Source: Glandiceps talaboti (Eukaryota; Hemichordata; Enteropneusta; Spengelidae). From it: a DNA stretch of 64,000 nt. Every line of letters begins with the position of its first letter. Within the stretch, counting starts at the first letter, position 1. The notes beneath the pieces were generated by a model that was given only the letters and a program-made list of their open reading frames with translations, did no database searches and had not been told where the DNA came from. This document shows positions 36,927 through 48,413 of the stretch, one piece after another. The DNA is taken from NCBI RefSeq assembly GCF_964340395.1, contig NC_135562.1:9745134-9809133 (forward strand). Direction: 5' to 3'. The position numbers were made by a program, and so were the translations under genes.

Positions 36927-38611
36927 CAAATTGTCAATGGTTAACATGACCCCAGGATTCATAAACTTCTGTCAATATGTTACTTTTTATCAATTTTCTA
37001 AATTTGAGTTTCCGGTCATTGACAATCATTTATAGCAAAGCGCTTGAAAATGACCTTAGTTTGGTAAACAAGTTGTAAAAATTGACTGTAAACCGACCAA
37101 TGACAGACTAGAACAATAATTAGGCTAAGAATAGGTATGAATTATTTATTTTCACCTTCAAATATGTCTCTTTTGGTCACAGGGTTATAATTTTTATTTG
37201 GCCTTGTAGAGTTATTATCATAATTGATATATATTTTTATACCAAGGACTTTTGTTTCTCATACTTTTATTAAGCTATGTCATTTTATGACTTTAGATGA
37301 TGCACCCCACCCCACCCCTCACCCCCATCATTTTTCCTCAGAGTGATCTCTACTTTCTTACTGCTTCAGTGGTAAATTTCCCATGATGCAATAACGACTT
37401 TTTTAAGCACATACCAAGACGTACACTTTTGTTGTTTGCCAAGTCAAGCTGTTGGCAAACAACTGATAAACTCATTCAGGTTTCCCTTAAATGTCACACA
37501 AAATGAAACTACACTCGTGGTATGTCAAAGGTCAAACAAGAGGTCACAACTGAGGTCACGACAGTGGCTTTTGTGCATTGAATTCTTGCTTTTTTGACAT
37601 AGCAAAGTAATTTAAATATTCTACATGCATATTAGTGTCAATGAAGTATTGCGATAATTGCAGGTTACGCATGCTGTAGATTCAATACGCACAATAGAGA
37701 ATGACGTATCTTTTGGTTTCGCAACTGTGGTTTTTTTAAAAGAGATTTGAGGAATTCAATAGATACAATGAGAATTTGCTATAATTACAGTTGCTTTGTA
37801 TCTGACTGGAATACCAAATCACGACAACTTACTAAATTAGAAAACAATATTCTATGTATTGGCAAATTTATGGATTTCAATTTCAGCTGGGTTTTTTTTT
37901 AGTTCTTTACATCTCTCGTCAAAAAACGAAAGTAGTTTCATCTCACATTATATAGTTCAGACTAATTTGTTATATATTTCTTCTTACCTTTATTTATTAA
38001 AGTCTTGGTTAAACGGATTAGCAAAAATGAACACAAATGATTGATTTTAAATTTACAACTATTTCTAGTTTTCTCAGTTTCTGTCTTTTTTATTTGAAGT
38101 TTCAGATATTACTCTGGTTTACTAAGATAGACACAAACTAAAACTATTGTCATAACATGTTGATACAACAGTGATAAGCTACTGAATGGGCGTTGGTTTA
38201 ATTATAGTCTCCGTAGGGAGGTGTCTCCAAAAAATTTATTTAGAGTTCCATGAACTTGCAGTACTGTTTTGGGACTTCCAATGTTTACACTATGTTGATC
38301 ACAGGGTGATTAGAATTGCACAACAGAAGAACTGGTATCATCTACTTGTGTAAGCTACAACATCGAATGACAGTACATTTGTACTTTTAGTTTGAGTCTA
38401 TCTTTAAGCCAACCGAAGGCTCGATTACCAGTGTTGTAACTACAAATTGCTGTTTAGGCCTGTTTCTTTCTTCCTTTTTGGTGTTTTTTTTTTGGGTTTT
38501 TTCCCCCTTTTTATTTCTGAATTTCAGCTCATCTATTTTTCACTTGGACATTTCACTGGAAGTTTAAACATATCGCTTCAAACTTCTCAAAACAAAGTGT
38601 AATTTTCTAAC
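34867..38611 (-). other. Module IV b-c intron
   Basis: 3.7 kb without a recognisable exon. It contains a 26-base poly-T near 36900 and the inverted-repeat element at 38124-38404. Otherwise AT-rich sequence in which I see no structure. Confidence 0.55.
38124..38404. mobile_element. MITE-like element with 20-bp terminal inverted repeats, copy 1
   Basis: AAGATAGACACAAACTAAAA at the left; the reverse complement of the right end reads AAGATAGACTCAAACTAAAA. The interior (CATGTTGATACAACAGTGAT, TGTTTTGGGACTTCCAATG, TGATCACAGGGTGAT) recurs in copy 2 at 54668-54935. Confidence 0.82.
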
Positions 38612-38845
38612 CTTATCTGCCTTTTCTTTCTCCAACTGAGCAAGGGCAGTCTGCAGTTCTTTGAGTCTATCTTTACCCTTTGTGGCAGCATCATCGTAGC
38701 ACTTCTTCAACTCATCTATCTTTCCTTGTAAACTGTCCTTCTGTTCTGGTGTCAATTTATCCTTGTTGTCAGCCAGGAACAGTTCCGCTGCCTTGATGGC
38801 ATCACTGACTGGAGTCTTGTGATCGGTAATCTCTTCAACCAATGG
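38612..38845 (-). CDS. Module IV exon b
   Basis: It starts PLVEEITDHKTPVSDAIKAA, then FLADNKDKLTPEQKDSLQ and GKDRLKELQTALAQLEKEKA, ending before gttaga. Acceptor cttgtacag, 234 nt. Confidence 0.92.
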
Positions 38846-39290
38846 CTGTACAAGACACAAAATCAGAACCATAAAATTAGTTACAAAATCTACAAGGCTA
38901 CCTCTGATTGGCTACGATGATTAAGACCACCTATTCAACTACCACTTAGAAAGTGAATATGTAACTTGGACACTTTTTATTGGCGAACTTAAAGTAGACT
39001 GTGAATCATGCAAGACAAAACATCTTTTAGATTGTATAGTTATCATTTTCATCGTTCTTTACAACTATGTATCATTCTTTCTACATTTCCCTTTCCTACA
39101 AAATAAATTTCACAATCAAAACATATTACAAGCAAAAGATTTGATCTCAGGAATAGAGAAGCTCTGGTAAATCTTTCACATTTGCATATTCAGAACACTG
39201 GGACCCAAAAAGGTCAAAGGTCACAGGGAAGCCTACCATAATACTACCCTAAAACAGAGACACAAAAAAATCGCTTCAGAATTCTCGTAC

Positions 39291-39535
39291 CTTGTGTTCT
39301 TTCAGTTGTTCAGTAACAGGTTCAAGTTCACTGCTCACAGGTTCCTGAGAGTTCAATTTCTCTTCTACATCTTTTATCCAGTCTAAGTTAGCCTGTACAG
39401 CGTTAGTCTTGTCATTATACAGTACAACTACACCCATAGTGTTGTCAATCTCCTGTCGTCTGTCTGCCAGCGCTTTGCAAAGTTTATCAAATCTGTCGTT
39501 TACACTGTTCACTTGTTTGGTAATGTCAGATGGTT
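39291..39535 (-). CDS. Module IV exon a
   Basis: It encodes EPSDITKQVNSVNDRFDKL, KALADRRQEIDNTMGVVV, the Trp motif NLDWIKDVEEKLNSQEPV and TEQLKEHK before gtacga. Phase 1 acceptor ctccacag. Confidence 0.92.
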
Positions 39536-40043
39536 CTGTGGAGAGAGAGGAAAGAATTTGTAGTTTATAAGGAAATTTGGGGAGGGGTTTAGACAGTTGA
39601 AGTTTGCAGGGGGCTCAGATTTACACTTCAGTACGCAACTTTTGTTACATTACCGGGAAGTATGGATAATTGCAACGAAACTTGAAGAGAAAGAAGTTTG
39701 CACTTTCCTATGTGAGCTATTGTATTCTCCTTTCTTACACAAATTAATGACATTTGTAAATTCATCAACAAATTTCAACATATCAAAAAATTAAAAATTA
39801 GGACCCAAACTCTAACCCCCCCCCCCCCCCCCCCCCATTTCAGATACCCCCGGCTGTAAGCTAACTATTAAAAAGACATAAAACTTAGAAAATATCATAC
39901 TTGTGAATCAAAGAATACATAATTCGGACTTTGGAATGATAAATTTGAAACACCTGCACAGTGACATTTTGATCTGTCTCCTACAGACCTTAATCTCATA
40001 ATGATGTCAAAGGTTAATTCTCCGACTACAACTTGTTTCTCAC

Positions 40044-40281
40044 CTTCAAGGAAGTCACTGGGTACACCTTGATCAGAAACTCTTCTAACTCTCTTCCTTT
40101 CATCTGGTTTCTTGGCCTCTTCACCTACAGGTGCAACCATTTCTGAGCTACGTTTGGGTTTCTCAGTAGGTGAAGTAGGTTCTTTATCTCTAGATACCCT
40201 TGTCAGGGCTTCTAACTCAAAACCAAGTTCAGTCACAGATTCTATTTCTGGTCTGAAATCTTCCAATTCGATCTTTATTGG
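40044..40281 (-). CDS. Module III exon k (charged Ser/Pro linker)
   Basis: The longest linker exon (238 nt). PIKIEDFRPEIESVTELG is followed by a linker with SPTEKPKRSSEMVAP and KRVRRVSDQGVPSDFLEG, ending in phase 1 before gtgaga. RRVS is a textbook PKA-type consensus and SPTEKPKRSS adds proline-directed and basic sites. The SDQ...PSDFLEG ending is shared with Ik and IVk in part. Confidence 0.9.
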
Positions 40282-40361
40282 CTATGTAAGACAAAAGAAA
40301 ATAGAAAACATGAACGGATTCTGATAAATGTGTATTTACAGGCTATACCAGATACAATGAA

Positions 40362-40557
40362 TAACACTGAAGTAAAGCACTTTCTCAATGTGTTATGCTC
40401 ATGTATGGCAGTCATACAAAGTGTAAAAGTATACTGTTTCAATTGGTTTATTTACAAGCCTTGCACGTGGCTTCCTAATGTGGTCAATTAGTAAATGAAA
40501 CAGTATACTTTTATAGTTGATATGGATGCTATAAATGCTATAGGACTGTGGTGATAG
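40362..40557. mobile_element. Foldback element, copy 2
   Basis: It shares the left arm (TAACACTGAAGTAAAGCAC), the centre (CAATTGGTTTATTTACAAGC) and the inner right arm (GAAACAGTATACTTTTA) with copy 1. The outer right arm is diverged or truncated. It is located in the module III j-k intron. Confidence 0.8.
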
Positions 40558-40693
40558 TAATGCATGATTTGCTATTTCCTGAAATTACTGAGCTTGTTCA
40601 AAGATTACTTTGAAAAAATGTTTAAAAAAAAAAAAAAAAAAAAAAAATCGTAAAATGTAAAACAAAAAAATATGTCTTGTCATCAAATCTTAC

Positions 40694-40853
40694 CTTCTGT
40701 TCTTCAGTCTGTGATTTCAAAGTATCTACATCTTTGGCTACAGGTTCTAGGCCGTTAATTCTATCCTCTGCAGCATCCAGGAAGTCTGATGCCTCCCTCA
40801 CAGCTGTGGTGAATTTCTCATATGCCTTCTGTTTCTCATCAAGTTGTTTATTC
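40694..40853 (-). CDS. Module III exon j
   Basis: It encodes NKQLDEKQKAYEKFTTAV, REASDFLDAAEDRINGLEPV and SQTEEQK before gtaaga. The usual helix-A Trp is Phe-Leu here (SDFLDAAED). It is separated from exon i by only 125 nt. Confidence 0.92.
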
Positions 40854-40978
40854 CTACAAAAAGAGTAGAGAGGGGAAATTATTACCTCAATTATAAAATG
40901 AAAGTGAGAAATTATTTTACATAATTTCTGAAACTGAAAAATTCAATTCCTATTATAGGGTATTCTTTTTCTACTTAC

Positions 40979-41145
40979 CTTCGGACGATTTCATTCTGCA
41001 GTGCCTGCCAGTTTTTATTGACGTTGTCCACTACACCAGATACTTTAGTCGTATCAGCAGCTTGTGGGTCGTTCCTGAGATCATCTGCCAAATCTTTGAT
41101 ACGTTCATACGATGGTTTGTGGTCCTCTGTCTCACTACCAATCTC
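40979..41145 (-). CDS. Module III exon i
   Basis: It encodes EIGSETEDHKPSYERIKDLA and VVDNVNKNWQALQNEIVR, ending in phase 2 before gtaagt. The DNVNKNW motif is identical to that in the fused exon of module II. Confidence 0.92.
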
Positions 41146-41742
41146 CTGTAATGCCAAATTTATTTGAATTATTCTAACTGTTAGTAAATGAAACATTCTG
41201 ACTCTCTTTTTCATTTGATCAAAATTTTTTCACCCATCCATCCAAGTTGTCATGACTTGTTTATCATAAAAATTTGCATTTTTCATCAGTAAACAACAAA
41301 CGTCCCTACAGGCTGCTAAAAACATCTTCTTTTTCAAATTTTGATTTTGAACTTTTTTCATCCATCCCATCCAAATAATAGTGAGGTACATGACACAAAT
41401 CTGCCTTTCCTTAATTTTTCGAAAATTGAGTCTATTTTCAAAGTAGGCTGTCTCCAAGTTGTTATTCTATCTTACTTTATGTTACAAATGTAAATCGTAC
41501 AAAAATTAACAGCAAAACCAAGAGGATTTCTATCAAGTCACTGAGCTAGAAATTAATGAGTACTGATAGTTTTTGGCAGGAGAACCTCAGGTGCATTAGA
41601 TATAGTCTGATACTTTGATGAGCAGCCTCTAGACTTAGGCTCTTCAAAAGCAACAATCTTTCAGGGGCAAAAAAATTTCTCACTACAGGTACCCATCTTC
41701 AATACTGATCATTCTCAATTATCTTTTTCCAACTAAACTCAC

Positions 41743-42060
41743 CAAGAGAGTGGTTCCGAGCTGTAGCAATTCCATTTTATCCATCTCTGATGAATCCAGA
41801 GTTTCCAATGTTGGAATGAGCCAGTCTTCTAGGCCGTCGACCTCACCAATGAAATCTGCTAGTCTGTCATGTATACTCTGTAGGTATTCACCCACTTCAC
41901 TGACGGTGTCTGATGCCTTACCAAATCTACTGTTCAAGTCATCTAGTTTCTCCTGGACAGTGTGAGCAGCGGCTGTGTCAGTCTCTGTGATCAATTTGGT
42001 GGCTGATTCATGAACAGAACTGATGCTTGGTTTATGATTGGTAATCTCACCATACAACAA
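41743..42060 (-). CDS. Module III exon h
   Basis: It starts LLYGEITNHKPSISSVHESA and contains LDDLNSRFGKASDTVSEVG, the Trp motif DGLEDWLIPTLETLDS and MDKMELLQLGTTLL before gtgagt. The acceptor is atattacag. 106 codons. Confidence 0.92.
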
Positions 42061-42112
42061 CTGTAATATAATGGATAGCAAGTATGAAGGTTATACTCTG
42101 AGACTCATGCTA

Positions 42113-42251
42113 GTGTTGTGTTGTGTTGTGTTGTGTTGTGTTGTGTTGTGTTGTGGTGTGGTGTGGTGTGGTGTGGTGTGTTGTGTTGTGTTGTGTTGTG
42201 TTGTGTTGTGTTGTGTTGTGTTGTGTTGTGTTGTGTTGTGTTGTGTTGTGT
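42113..42251. repeat. (TTGTG)n pentanucleotide repeat
   Basis: About 140 bases of TTGTG, interrupted once by five GGTGT units (42153-42180). It begins about 50 bases from the exon h acceptor. Confidence 0.96.
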
Positions 42252-42351
42252 GTTATAGGGTATTTGTATATATGTGTCAAAAAGAATGAATTGAAACTGT
42301 GTTATCCATATTTCCTTTGTTTACTCTTTATATACAGCAGCACTGAATGCT

Positions 42352-42387
42352 ATGTCTGTCTGTCTGATTGGCTACCATCTGTCTGAC

Positions 42388-42418
<31 letters not shown>

Positions 42419-42598
42419 TTTGTTTGTTTGTCTGTCTATCTGATTGGCTGCCATCTGTCTGTCTGTCTGTCTGTCTGGCTCAGACTGGCTGCCATCTGTC
42501 TGTCTGCCAATCTGTCCAGGTGTCTGTCTGTCTGTCTGTCTGTCTGACTGACTGACTGACTGACTGACTGGCTGACTGACTGACTGACTGACTGACCG
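42352..42598. repeat. (TCTG)n to (ACTG)n compound microsatellite
   Basis: CTGT tetranucleotide repeats broken three times by near-identical ATTGGCTGCCATCTGTCTG segments, then a switch to a (CTGA)n run of about 55 bases. Confidence 0.95.
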
Positions 42599-42777
42599 AA
42601 TCAATGAATGAATGACAAACTGTGTGCAATCTGTCTACGTCTTATCAATACACATTGAATTTGATGGCATTTCTCACACATATTAATGCAGTGATCTGAC
42701 ACAGAACAAGTCTGACAATCTTACAATATCAAAACAAGTCGTGGACACGAGTGTTAAATAATACTATCATTCCTTAC

Positions 42778-42995
42778 CTTCTGTTTCTGCATGATATTTT
42801 GCAGAGCTTCTTTCTGGATAATGACGGGTGTGTGGAATTCCAGAGTTTCTACTTTGGGTTCAAAGTCATCCAACCAGTTGATCAATGCATCTAAACCTTC
42901 CTGTACACTCTGTGACTTAGTGAGGGCAGTCTGTAAGGCGTTGCCCCTCTCCTTGGCTTGGGCATCAAGTTTACCAAACCTTTCACTTATATCAT
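42778..42995 (-). CDS. Module III exon g
   Basis: It enters in phase 1 after tcacag and encodes DDISERFGKLDAQAKERG, NALQTALTKSQSVQEGLD and the Trp motif ALINWLDDFEPKV. It ends MQKQK before gtaagg. At 218 nt it is one codon longer than the other three g exons. Confidence 0.91.
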
Positions 42996-43564
42996 CTGTG
43001 AAGTAAAAGAAAATATGAAGTGTAGTTTTTTGCACAATGTTCAGTTGACAGGGGAAAATATGTAGAAATTATAAGGACACAGGCTTCCCTGGTAGAAGTC
43101 ATTTGAGTATCCGCACAATTTCTCTGTTCAAAGATGTTTGACATGAAGGAAGACTTTGTCTAAAATCCTCTCTATTTAGTTTTTTGTTTAGACATGAAAG
43201 AGCCTACATACTTGCAATACAGCTCAAAACGCAATGGTCATAGAAAATTACAAGAAATTGTATTCATTCAATGTTGCTATCTTAAAGTGTAGAATGAACA
43301 GTTACTTTTCGTTTTCTGTGAGGTTGTATCTAACAGAGCAAGAAAAGACTAATGTGGAATTAGCAGTAAAAATCTATGAAATGATCATCTCAATTTAGAT
43401 TTCATGAAAAAAATGACACAAATGACACATGCAGTAGATTAGTCTGAGAGCTATGAAGTATCATGCCATGTTATCAGGTACAAAGAGAGGGCTGAGTTGG
43501 GTTGAACTTGAATGACACCATTTATCTTACAGTTTAGCAGTAGATATGATGTAATCAAACTTAC

Positions 43565-43679
43565 CAATTTTCTTGTCAACATCATCTTTGAGTTCGGGTT
43601 GGACTTCAATCAATTCTTTGCCAGCTGGTTTCAGTCTTTCTACGTCTCTGATGTGTCCATTCAGATCATCATGTACAGC
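43565..43679 (-). CDS. Module III exon f
   Basis: It encodes AVHDDLNGHIRDVERLKPAG, KELIEVQPELKDDVDKKI and one base of the next codon before gtaagt. The acceptor is tatcattgcag. 115 nt, as in all modules. Confidence 0.9.
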
Positions 43680-43794
43680 CTGCAATGATAATATTACATT
43701 GGTCAAAATATCGTCTAGTGTTTTTTGCCAGGAACAGAAACGTGCAATTTCATCACCAAAGTTCAAAGTCATTTACTGCACTTTTTTCCCTCAC

Positions 43795-44115
43795 CTTCAA
43801 TTTCTTCAGCTGTTCTTTAACAAGCTCTGGTTCTGCTCCAACATGTTCTTTCAGCAACTTGGCCATTTCCTCCTCAGTTGTCTGTAACCATGGCAACACG
43901 TAATCAAGGGTGTCTTGGTATTTTTGATGTTTGTCAACAAGATCGTTCAGTTTCTCGGTGTGTTGGTTACCTTCTGTCTTGAGTTTGTTGTATCTGTCGT
44001 TCAAGTCGGTCAACTTGTTCTTGGTTGTGCTGCTCTCTGGAGCTTCTTCAAACTCTTTGGCAAATTGTTTGGGAAGGGCTGAGTCTCTGAAGTCAGCAAG
44101 GTCCTTCTTGTATTC
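43795..44115 (-). CDS. Module III exon e
   Basis: It starts EYKKDLADFRDSALPKQFAK, then LTDLNDRYNKLKTEGNQH, the Trp motif YVLPWLQTTEEEMAKL and VGAEPELVKEQLKKLK before gtgagg. The following intron is only 115 nt, one of the shortest in the gene. Confidence 0.92.
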
Positions 44116-44285
44116 CTATGAAGGAAGAATAGTGTAATCAAAATCATGTTTGACTGAAAGGGGGAAAGTTCTGAAGTTAACACAACAAATATCTGTATGC
44201 AGGTGTAACAGACTGTGCACTAAGTACATTGTGTTTAAAAATGTATCTGTGTCTATGTGTGTCTCTGTACCTCTGTCTCCCTGTG

Positions 44286-44383
44286 CCTGTACACGCATAT
44301 GTGTGTGTATGTGTGTGTGCATGTGCGTGTGTATGTGCATGTGTGTGTGCGTGTGTGCATGTGTGTGTGTGTCTGTGTGTGTG

Positions 44384-44443
<60 letters not shown>

Positions 44444-44460
44444 TGTCTCTGTCTGTGTGT
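44286..44460. repeat. (GT)n microsatellite with (TC)n core
   Basis: Mixed GTGTGTATGTGC repeats, 18 bases of CT, then 38 bases of pure GT. Intron d-e of module III. Confidence 0.95.
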
Positions 44461-44601
44461 GTAACCTTATCAATTGCTTGGAGTAAGAAATTTCATTTCT
44501 TACAGCATTTTCTTTACCATGACACCGTGAACAGATGAACAGTCTTTAAATACATGATAGAAAGTACTGAAAGCTCGCTAGAATTAATTCTCACAACATA
44601 C

Positions 44602-45027
44602 CTTTGCTGTTTCCAAGAATTGATGTCCAGAGATGTTGATGAATTTCAAATCTGCTTTGTGATCAACCACGTCTTCCGTGAAATCTTTCATTTTCTTGGC
44701 TTGATCTTTCAAGACATCGCGATCCTTACCGACATCTTTGACCAGGTCATCCAACGTCTTCTCTGTCTTCGTCAACCAATCTTCAAATGTTGCCGACTCT
44801 TGTTCAAACTTCTTGACTTCGTCGACTGAACCCTTAAGACGTTTTACTCGGGTCTCAGTCTGGATGATCAAGACATCATATCTTGTTTTCAAACTGGTGA
44901 TGTTTTCTTCCAACTTGGTCTTCTTGTTTTCATCAAGTTTGTCGCCCTCGGTGGTCAGTAGAGTCTGAGCAGATTGTGTTGCCACGATGACTGCCCTCTG
45001 GTGGTCAGTTACATCATCTTGAATTGG
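44602..45027 (-). CDS. Module III exon d
   Basis: It starts PIQDDVTDHQRAVIVATQSA, has LKTRYDVLIIQTETRVKRL, the Trp motif TFEDWLTKTEKTLDDLVKDV and DHKADLKFINISGHQFLE, ending before gtatgt. The acceptor is tttcattgcag. It is closest to Id in this region (VTIQTETSVKWL). Confidence 0.93.
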
Positions 45028-45393
45028 CTGCAATGAAATCATTCCCGATGTAAAGATGAATAAAGTGTTACTTTCCAAACAAAATAGTTCAACTTTTTTA
45101 AAATCCCAAACTGCATATAATAATTTACCTTGTACAACAAGAGATAACAGTTTAACTTTACAGATCACCTTAGCGAAATTTGCAAAGTTAGAAATTTTGC
45201 ATATGGGTAATATTTGAACTTGTAAACTAAAGACATAGCACATGTAACATTAGTAACACTACAATGCCCATCACAATATCTGCTCACCCCAAACAATCAA
45301 CATAAGTCATCTCTCCTGCAGAAAACAATAGGGTTGAACCAAATTATAGACACAATAGGGGTGACCAGGTTAAAATACAGGGGTTTGTCTTAC

Positions 45394-45540
45394 CTTATTT
45401 TCATCTAGTTGCTCTGTCAATGGTTTGGATTCTTCTTTCAATGGTTGTTGTGATCCAAGTTTTCTTTCTGTCTCTACAACCCATTTCAAGAGATCTTGAA
45501 TGACTGTGTTCTCTTCTATAAATTTACCTTCCAAAGCAAC
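45394..45540 (-). CDS. Module III exon c
   Basis: It encodes VALEGKFIEENTVIQDLLKW, VVETERKLGSQQPLKEESKP and EQLDENK. It is 49 codons, acceptor tgctcacag, donor gtaaga. Same Trp and SQQPL positions as Ic and IIc. Confidence 0.92.
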
Positions 45541-45876
45541 CTGTGAGCAAAATTAACTTATTTAAAATCTTGTTCAGAAATATTGGAACAATATCTACTG
45601 TGTCGCCTGACAGGGACATTTTTTTACTTTTCTATCATTTTCAAAACCTATAAAATGAACAACACAAAAACTGACCATACTCAAAAACTATGTGATAATC
45701 TTTTCTTTATCTGTGGATTGAGTTGAAAAAAATTGGTTTACACGCTAAACTTTAATGTTTCATCTTTTTCAAGAACACTTATTTTTTATTGCAGTATACT
45801 GTCGAAAGATTGTGGCAGTCAGCTGACATATTGAACAAGGTGAAAGTCTGCAAAATTCACAAGCTATAATCATGTA

Positions 45877-45924
45877 GTAAGGTCATATCTGCCTAATACA
45901 ATTGCATAGCAGATACGACCTTAC
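45877..45924. repeat. 16-bp inverted repeat (hairpin) in module III b-c intron
   Basis: GTAAGGTCATATCTGC pairs with GCAGATACGACCTTAC with one mismatch across a 16-base loop. On the minus strand the left arm contains a reversed donor-like sequence, but no exon is attached. Confidence 0.7.
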
Positions 45925-46098
45925 TGCACTGACGTGACAATATTTTTCATGGTTTTTTTCAAAGGTTTTGGCCGATAAAACAATGCTTGTACTTTGCAGA
46001 ACTTGTATCCATTTCACAGACTATCAAACACTGAATATTAATATTCACACAATTTTACAGAAACTGTTTGAGATAAAAGATATTTCCTGCAAAATTAC

Positions 46099-46332
46099 CT
46101 TCTCTTCTTCCTCTGTCTGTAGTTTCTTCAATGTTTCTTGAAGATATTTTAATCTATCCTGTGACTTCTCCGTAACATCACTATACCCAGCTTTGAGATC
46201 ATCTATCAACTTCTGTAACTCGGCAACCTCCTCCGGTTTCAGTTTATCTTTGTTGTCCTTCAAGAAATCTTCAATTGCTTTGATGTTGTCATCAACTGGT
46301 TTCTTGTGTTCAGTGATGTCATCAACAAGTTT
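46099..46332 (-). CDS. Module III exon b
   Basis: It starts KLVDDITEHKKPVDDNIKAI, then FLKDNKDKLKPEEVAEL, KSQDRLKYLQETLKKL and TEEEEK before gtaatt. Its first half aligns well with the truncated terminal exon at 6424-6553, which identifies the latter as a b-type exon. Confidence 0.92.
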
Positions 46333-46688
46333 CTGTGTGAGAAGAAAAACAACACTTTCTGATTTAAAAATTGACCCATTCTGAGAGTAAGTCATAATGT
46401 GAGAAGAATTCCATACAAATCGGTCTCTGAAAATTACAAAATTCACAACAAAATTATCAAATTTCTGAAAAATATTTTTGAAAATTTAGAGAGAAACAGC
46501 ATTACTTTTTGATGAAACAAAATGTGACACTGTAACGTGCACTTAATTTCATTCTTGTTACAAACGAAATGTTCATGAAATTGAAAAAAAAAAAAAAAAA
46601 AAAAAGTTCTTTTAAAAAATTCTCACATAAAATTGTAAATAAACAACAAGTGAATATTACAAAGTGGCAGAATTTCACAAAAGTTTAC

Positions 46689-46933
46689 CTTGTGTTCATC
46701 AAGTTGGTTTGTGACAGGAGCAAGCTCTTGCATGATTGGTGACTGTGATCTTAGTTGCTCTTTGACCTCTGAGACCCACTCTATGATTGGTTGAACTTTG
46801 TCAGTCTTGTCATTGAGACCTTTCATTACTTCCAGTGTTTCGTCGAGTCCATTCTGTCTGTCTGTTAGTTTATCTACCAAAGCTTGGTGTCTGTCTGCAA
46901 TGTCGGCTGCTTTTCGGTGGTTTTCAGTTACTC
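46689..46933 (-). CDS. Module III exon a
   Basis: It encodes GVTENHRKAADIADRHQALV, DKLTDRQNGLDETLEVMK, the Trp motif PIIEWVSEVKEQLRSQSPI and NQLDEHK before gtaaac. It enters in phase 1 after aatttcag. Confidence 0.92.
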
Positions 46934-47262
46934 CTGAAATTATGTAATAAAAATAAGTTTTATATTTACACAAAGTGTTTAACTAATATTTCATTATTAT
47001 CCTTATTATCCTGCAGAATTGTTTTCTGCGATATATAAAGAGAGAAAAACTCAAATGTGTCAAAAAATCTTCTTGCTTTTATTTGTCATCTTAAATACAG
47101 AATCTATCAAAAATTTCACCAGCTTTCTATTTTTGGAGCAGTTGAAAATTCCTCTACATAAATATATGTACCAATCTGAATTTGGTGCTAAAAACAGCTT
47201 TCTGGCAAAGCTATAGAAAAGGTTGGTCCTGAACTAAAAGAATGATTTCAGATTAACATTCA

Positions 47263-47410
47263 GATCTGAATTTGAACAAAAGAATGATTTCAGGTTCAGA
47301 TTCAGATCTGAATTTGAACAAAAGAATGATTTCAGGTTCAGATCTGAATTTGAACAAAAGAATGACTTCAGATTCAGACTCAGATTCAGATCTGGATTTG
47401 AACAAAAAAA
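47263..47410. repeat. Short tandem repeat with hexamer-step length variation
   Basis: GATCTGAATTTGAACAAAAG starts at 47263, 47305, 47341 and (variant) 47389, spaced 42, 36 and 48 bases, all multiples of the CAGATT-type hexamer between them. Confidence 0.8.
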
Positions 47411-47649
47411 TGAATGGTTTCACTGGTAAAGATAGTACTAATGTGAGAATGTCGGTTTAAAAAATTTTTGTTTAAACGTCAGCAATGATGAACAATGATA
47501 TGTACAACTTTCATTCTTCAGTAATTTATTAAAACACTGTACCAAATTTATATCTTATGTCCTAGAAGTCATCAGGGCTAGCTAGTAGTGCAGAAGAAGT
47601 CGGAAATTCAAACCCTTTTTGTAATTTTTGCCAAGTAACAGTAACCTAC

Positions 47650-47869
47650 CTTGTAAGAAGTCACCTGGTACCATCTCTTCTGATGGAAGTTGGAAAGCAG
47701 GAGCTTTCTTTACTGGTGATTTCACAGGAGCCAGGTTTCTGGATCGTCTCCTTTCTGGTCCCATCATACCATCTCCTTCCATTGGTCTAGTCAGGACATC
47801 CAAAGTATCACTCAGTTTCAATATCTCATCAACTTTAGGTTGGAATTCATCAATGTCTTTTCGAATTGG
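47650..47869 (-). CDS. Module II exon k (charged Ser/Pro linker)
   Basis: The spectrin-like start PIRKDIDEFQPKVDEILKLS gives way to a linker with MGPERRRSRNLAPVKSPVKK and the end LPSEEMVPGDFLQG before gtaggt. RRRS is a basophilic-kinase-like site and VKSPVKK contains SP, a proline-directed site. The PGDFLQG end matches PSDFLEG of IIIk. Phase 0 in, phase 1 out. Confidence 0.9.
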
Positions 47870-48413
47870 CTGTTGACACAAAAATTTAAAGAACAAAATT
47901 TAAAAAAAAAACCCACAGAATTTCAGAAAAACTGCAAAAAAATTTTTTTTATATTTTGCCTTTTCAGTGTGACACTTATACTTTGGAAGTTATTCTTGCA
48001 CATTCACAGATCTTTCTCAAAGAAAATCAGTACATCATACACATTTCTTGCAGATTTTGTTTGAAAATTATTTTGTAAATTCAATTCTTTATCATGAGTA
48101 TTTTAAACATACATTTGTTTGTTTGAAGTTTTCAAAGTTTTCTGTGTCCATAGATTTGTCCTATCTTAACAATTAGTATATTTAACTTTTTCCACAGATT
48201 TTGTTAAAATTGAGTAGGCTTTTAAAAAAAAGAATCCTTGGCTGAAGATTTCAAAATTACTTTTGATTTTGGTGGAATTTTGTAGAACCATTTCTTTTAA
48301 TAGTAGGAATATGCTTTAAATGGAGAAGTTTTGGTCGATGATTTTACGAAATTAGTATTTTTTTTGGTCGAAAAGTATTACTCTGGCTAATCCCCCCAAA
48401 AAATATAATTTAC

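Larger units (their letters stand above)
40045..46688 (-). other. Introns of module III
   Basis: Ten introns of 115-717 nt. Notable contents: foldback copy 2 and a 25-base poly-A (about 40622-40646) in j-k; TTGTG and CTGT/CTGA arrays in g-h; a (GT)n array in d-e; a 16-bp hairpin in b-c. The a-b, c-d, f-g and h-i introns show nothing distinct. The following k-IVa intron (39536-40043) holds a C-run near 39819-39835. Confidence 0.6.
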
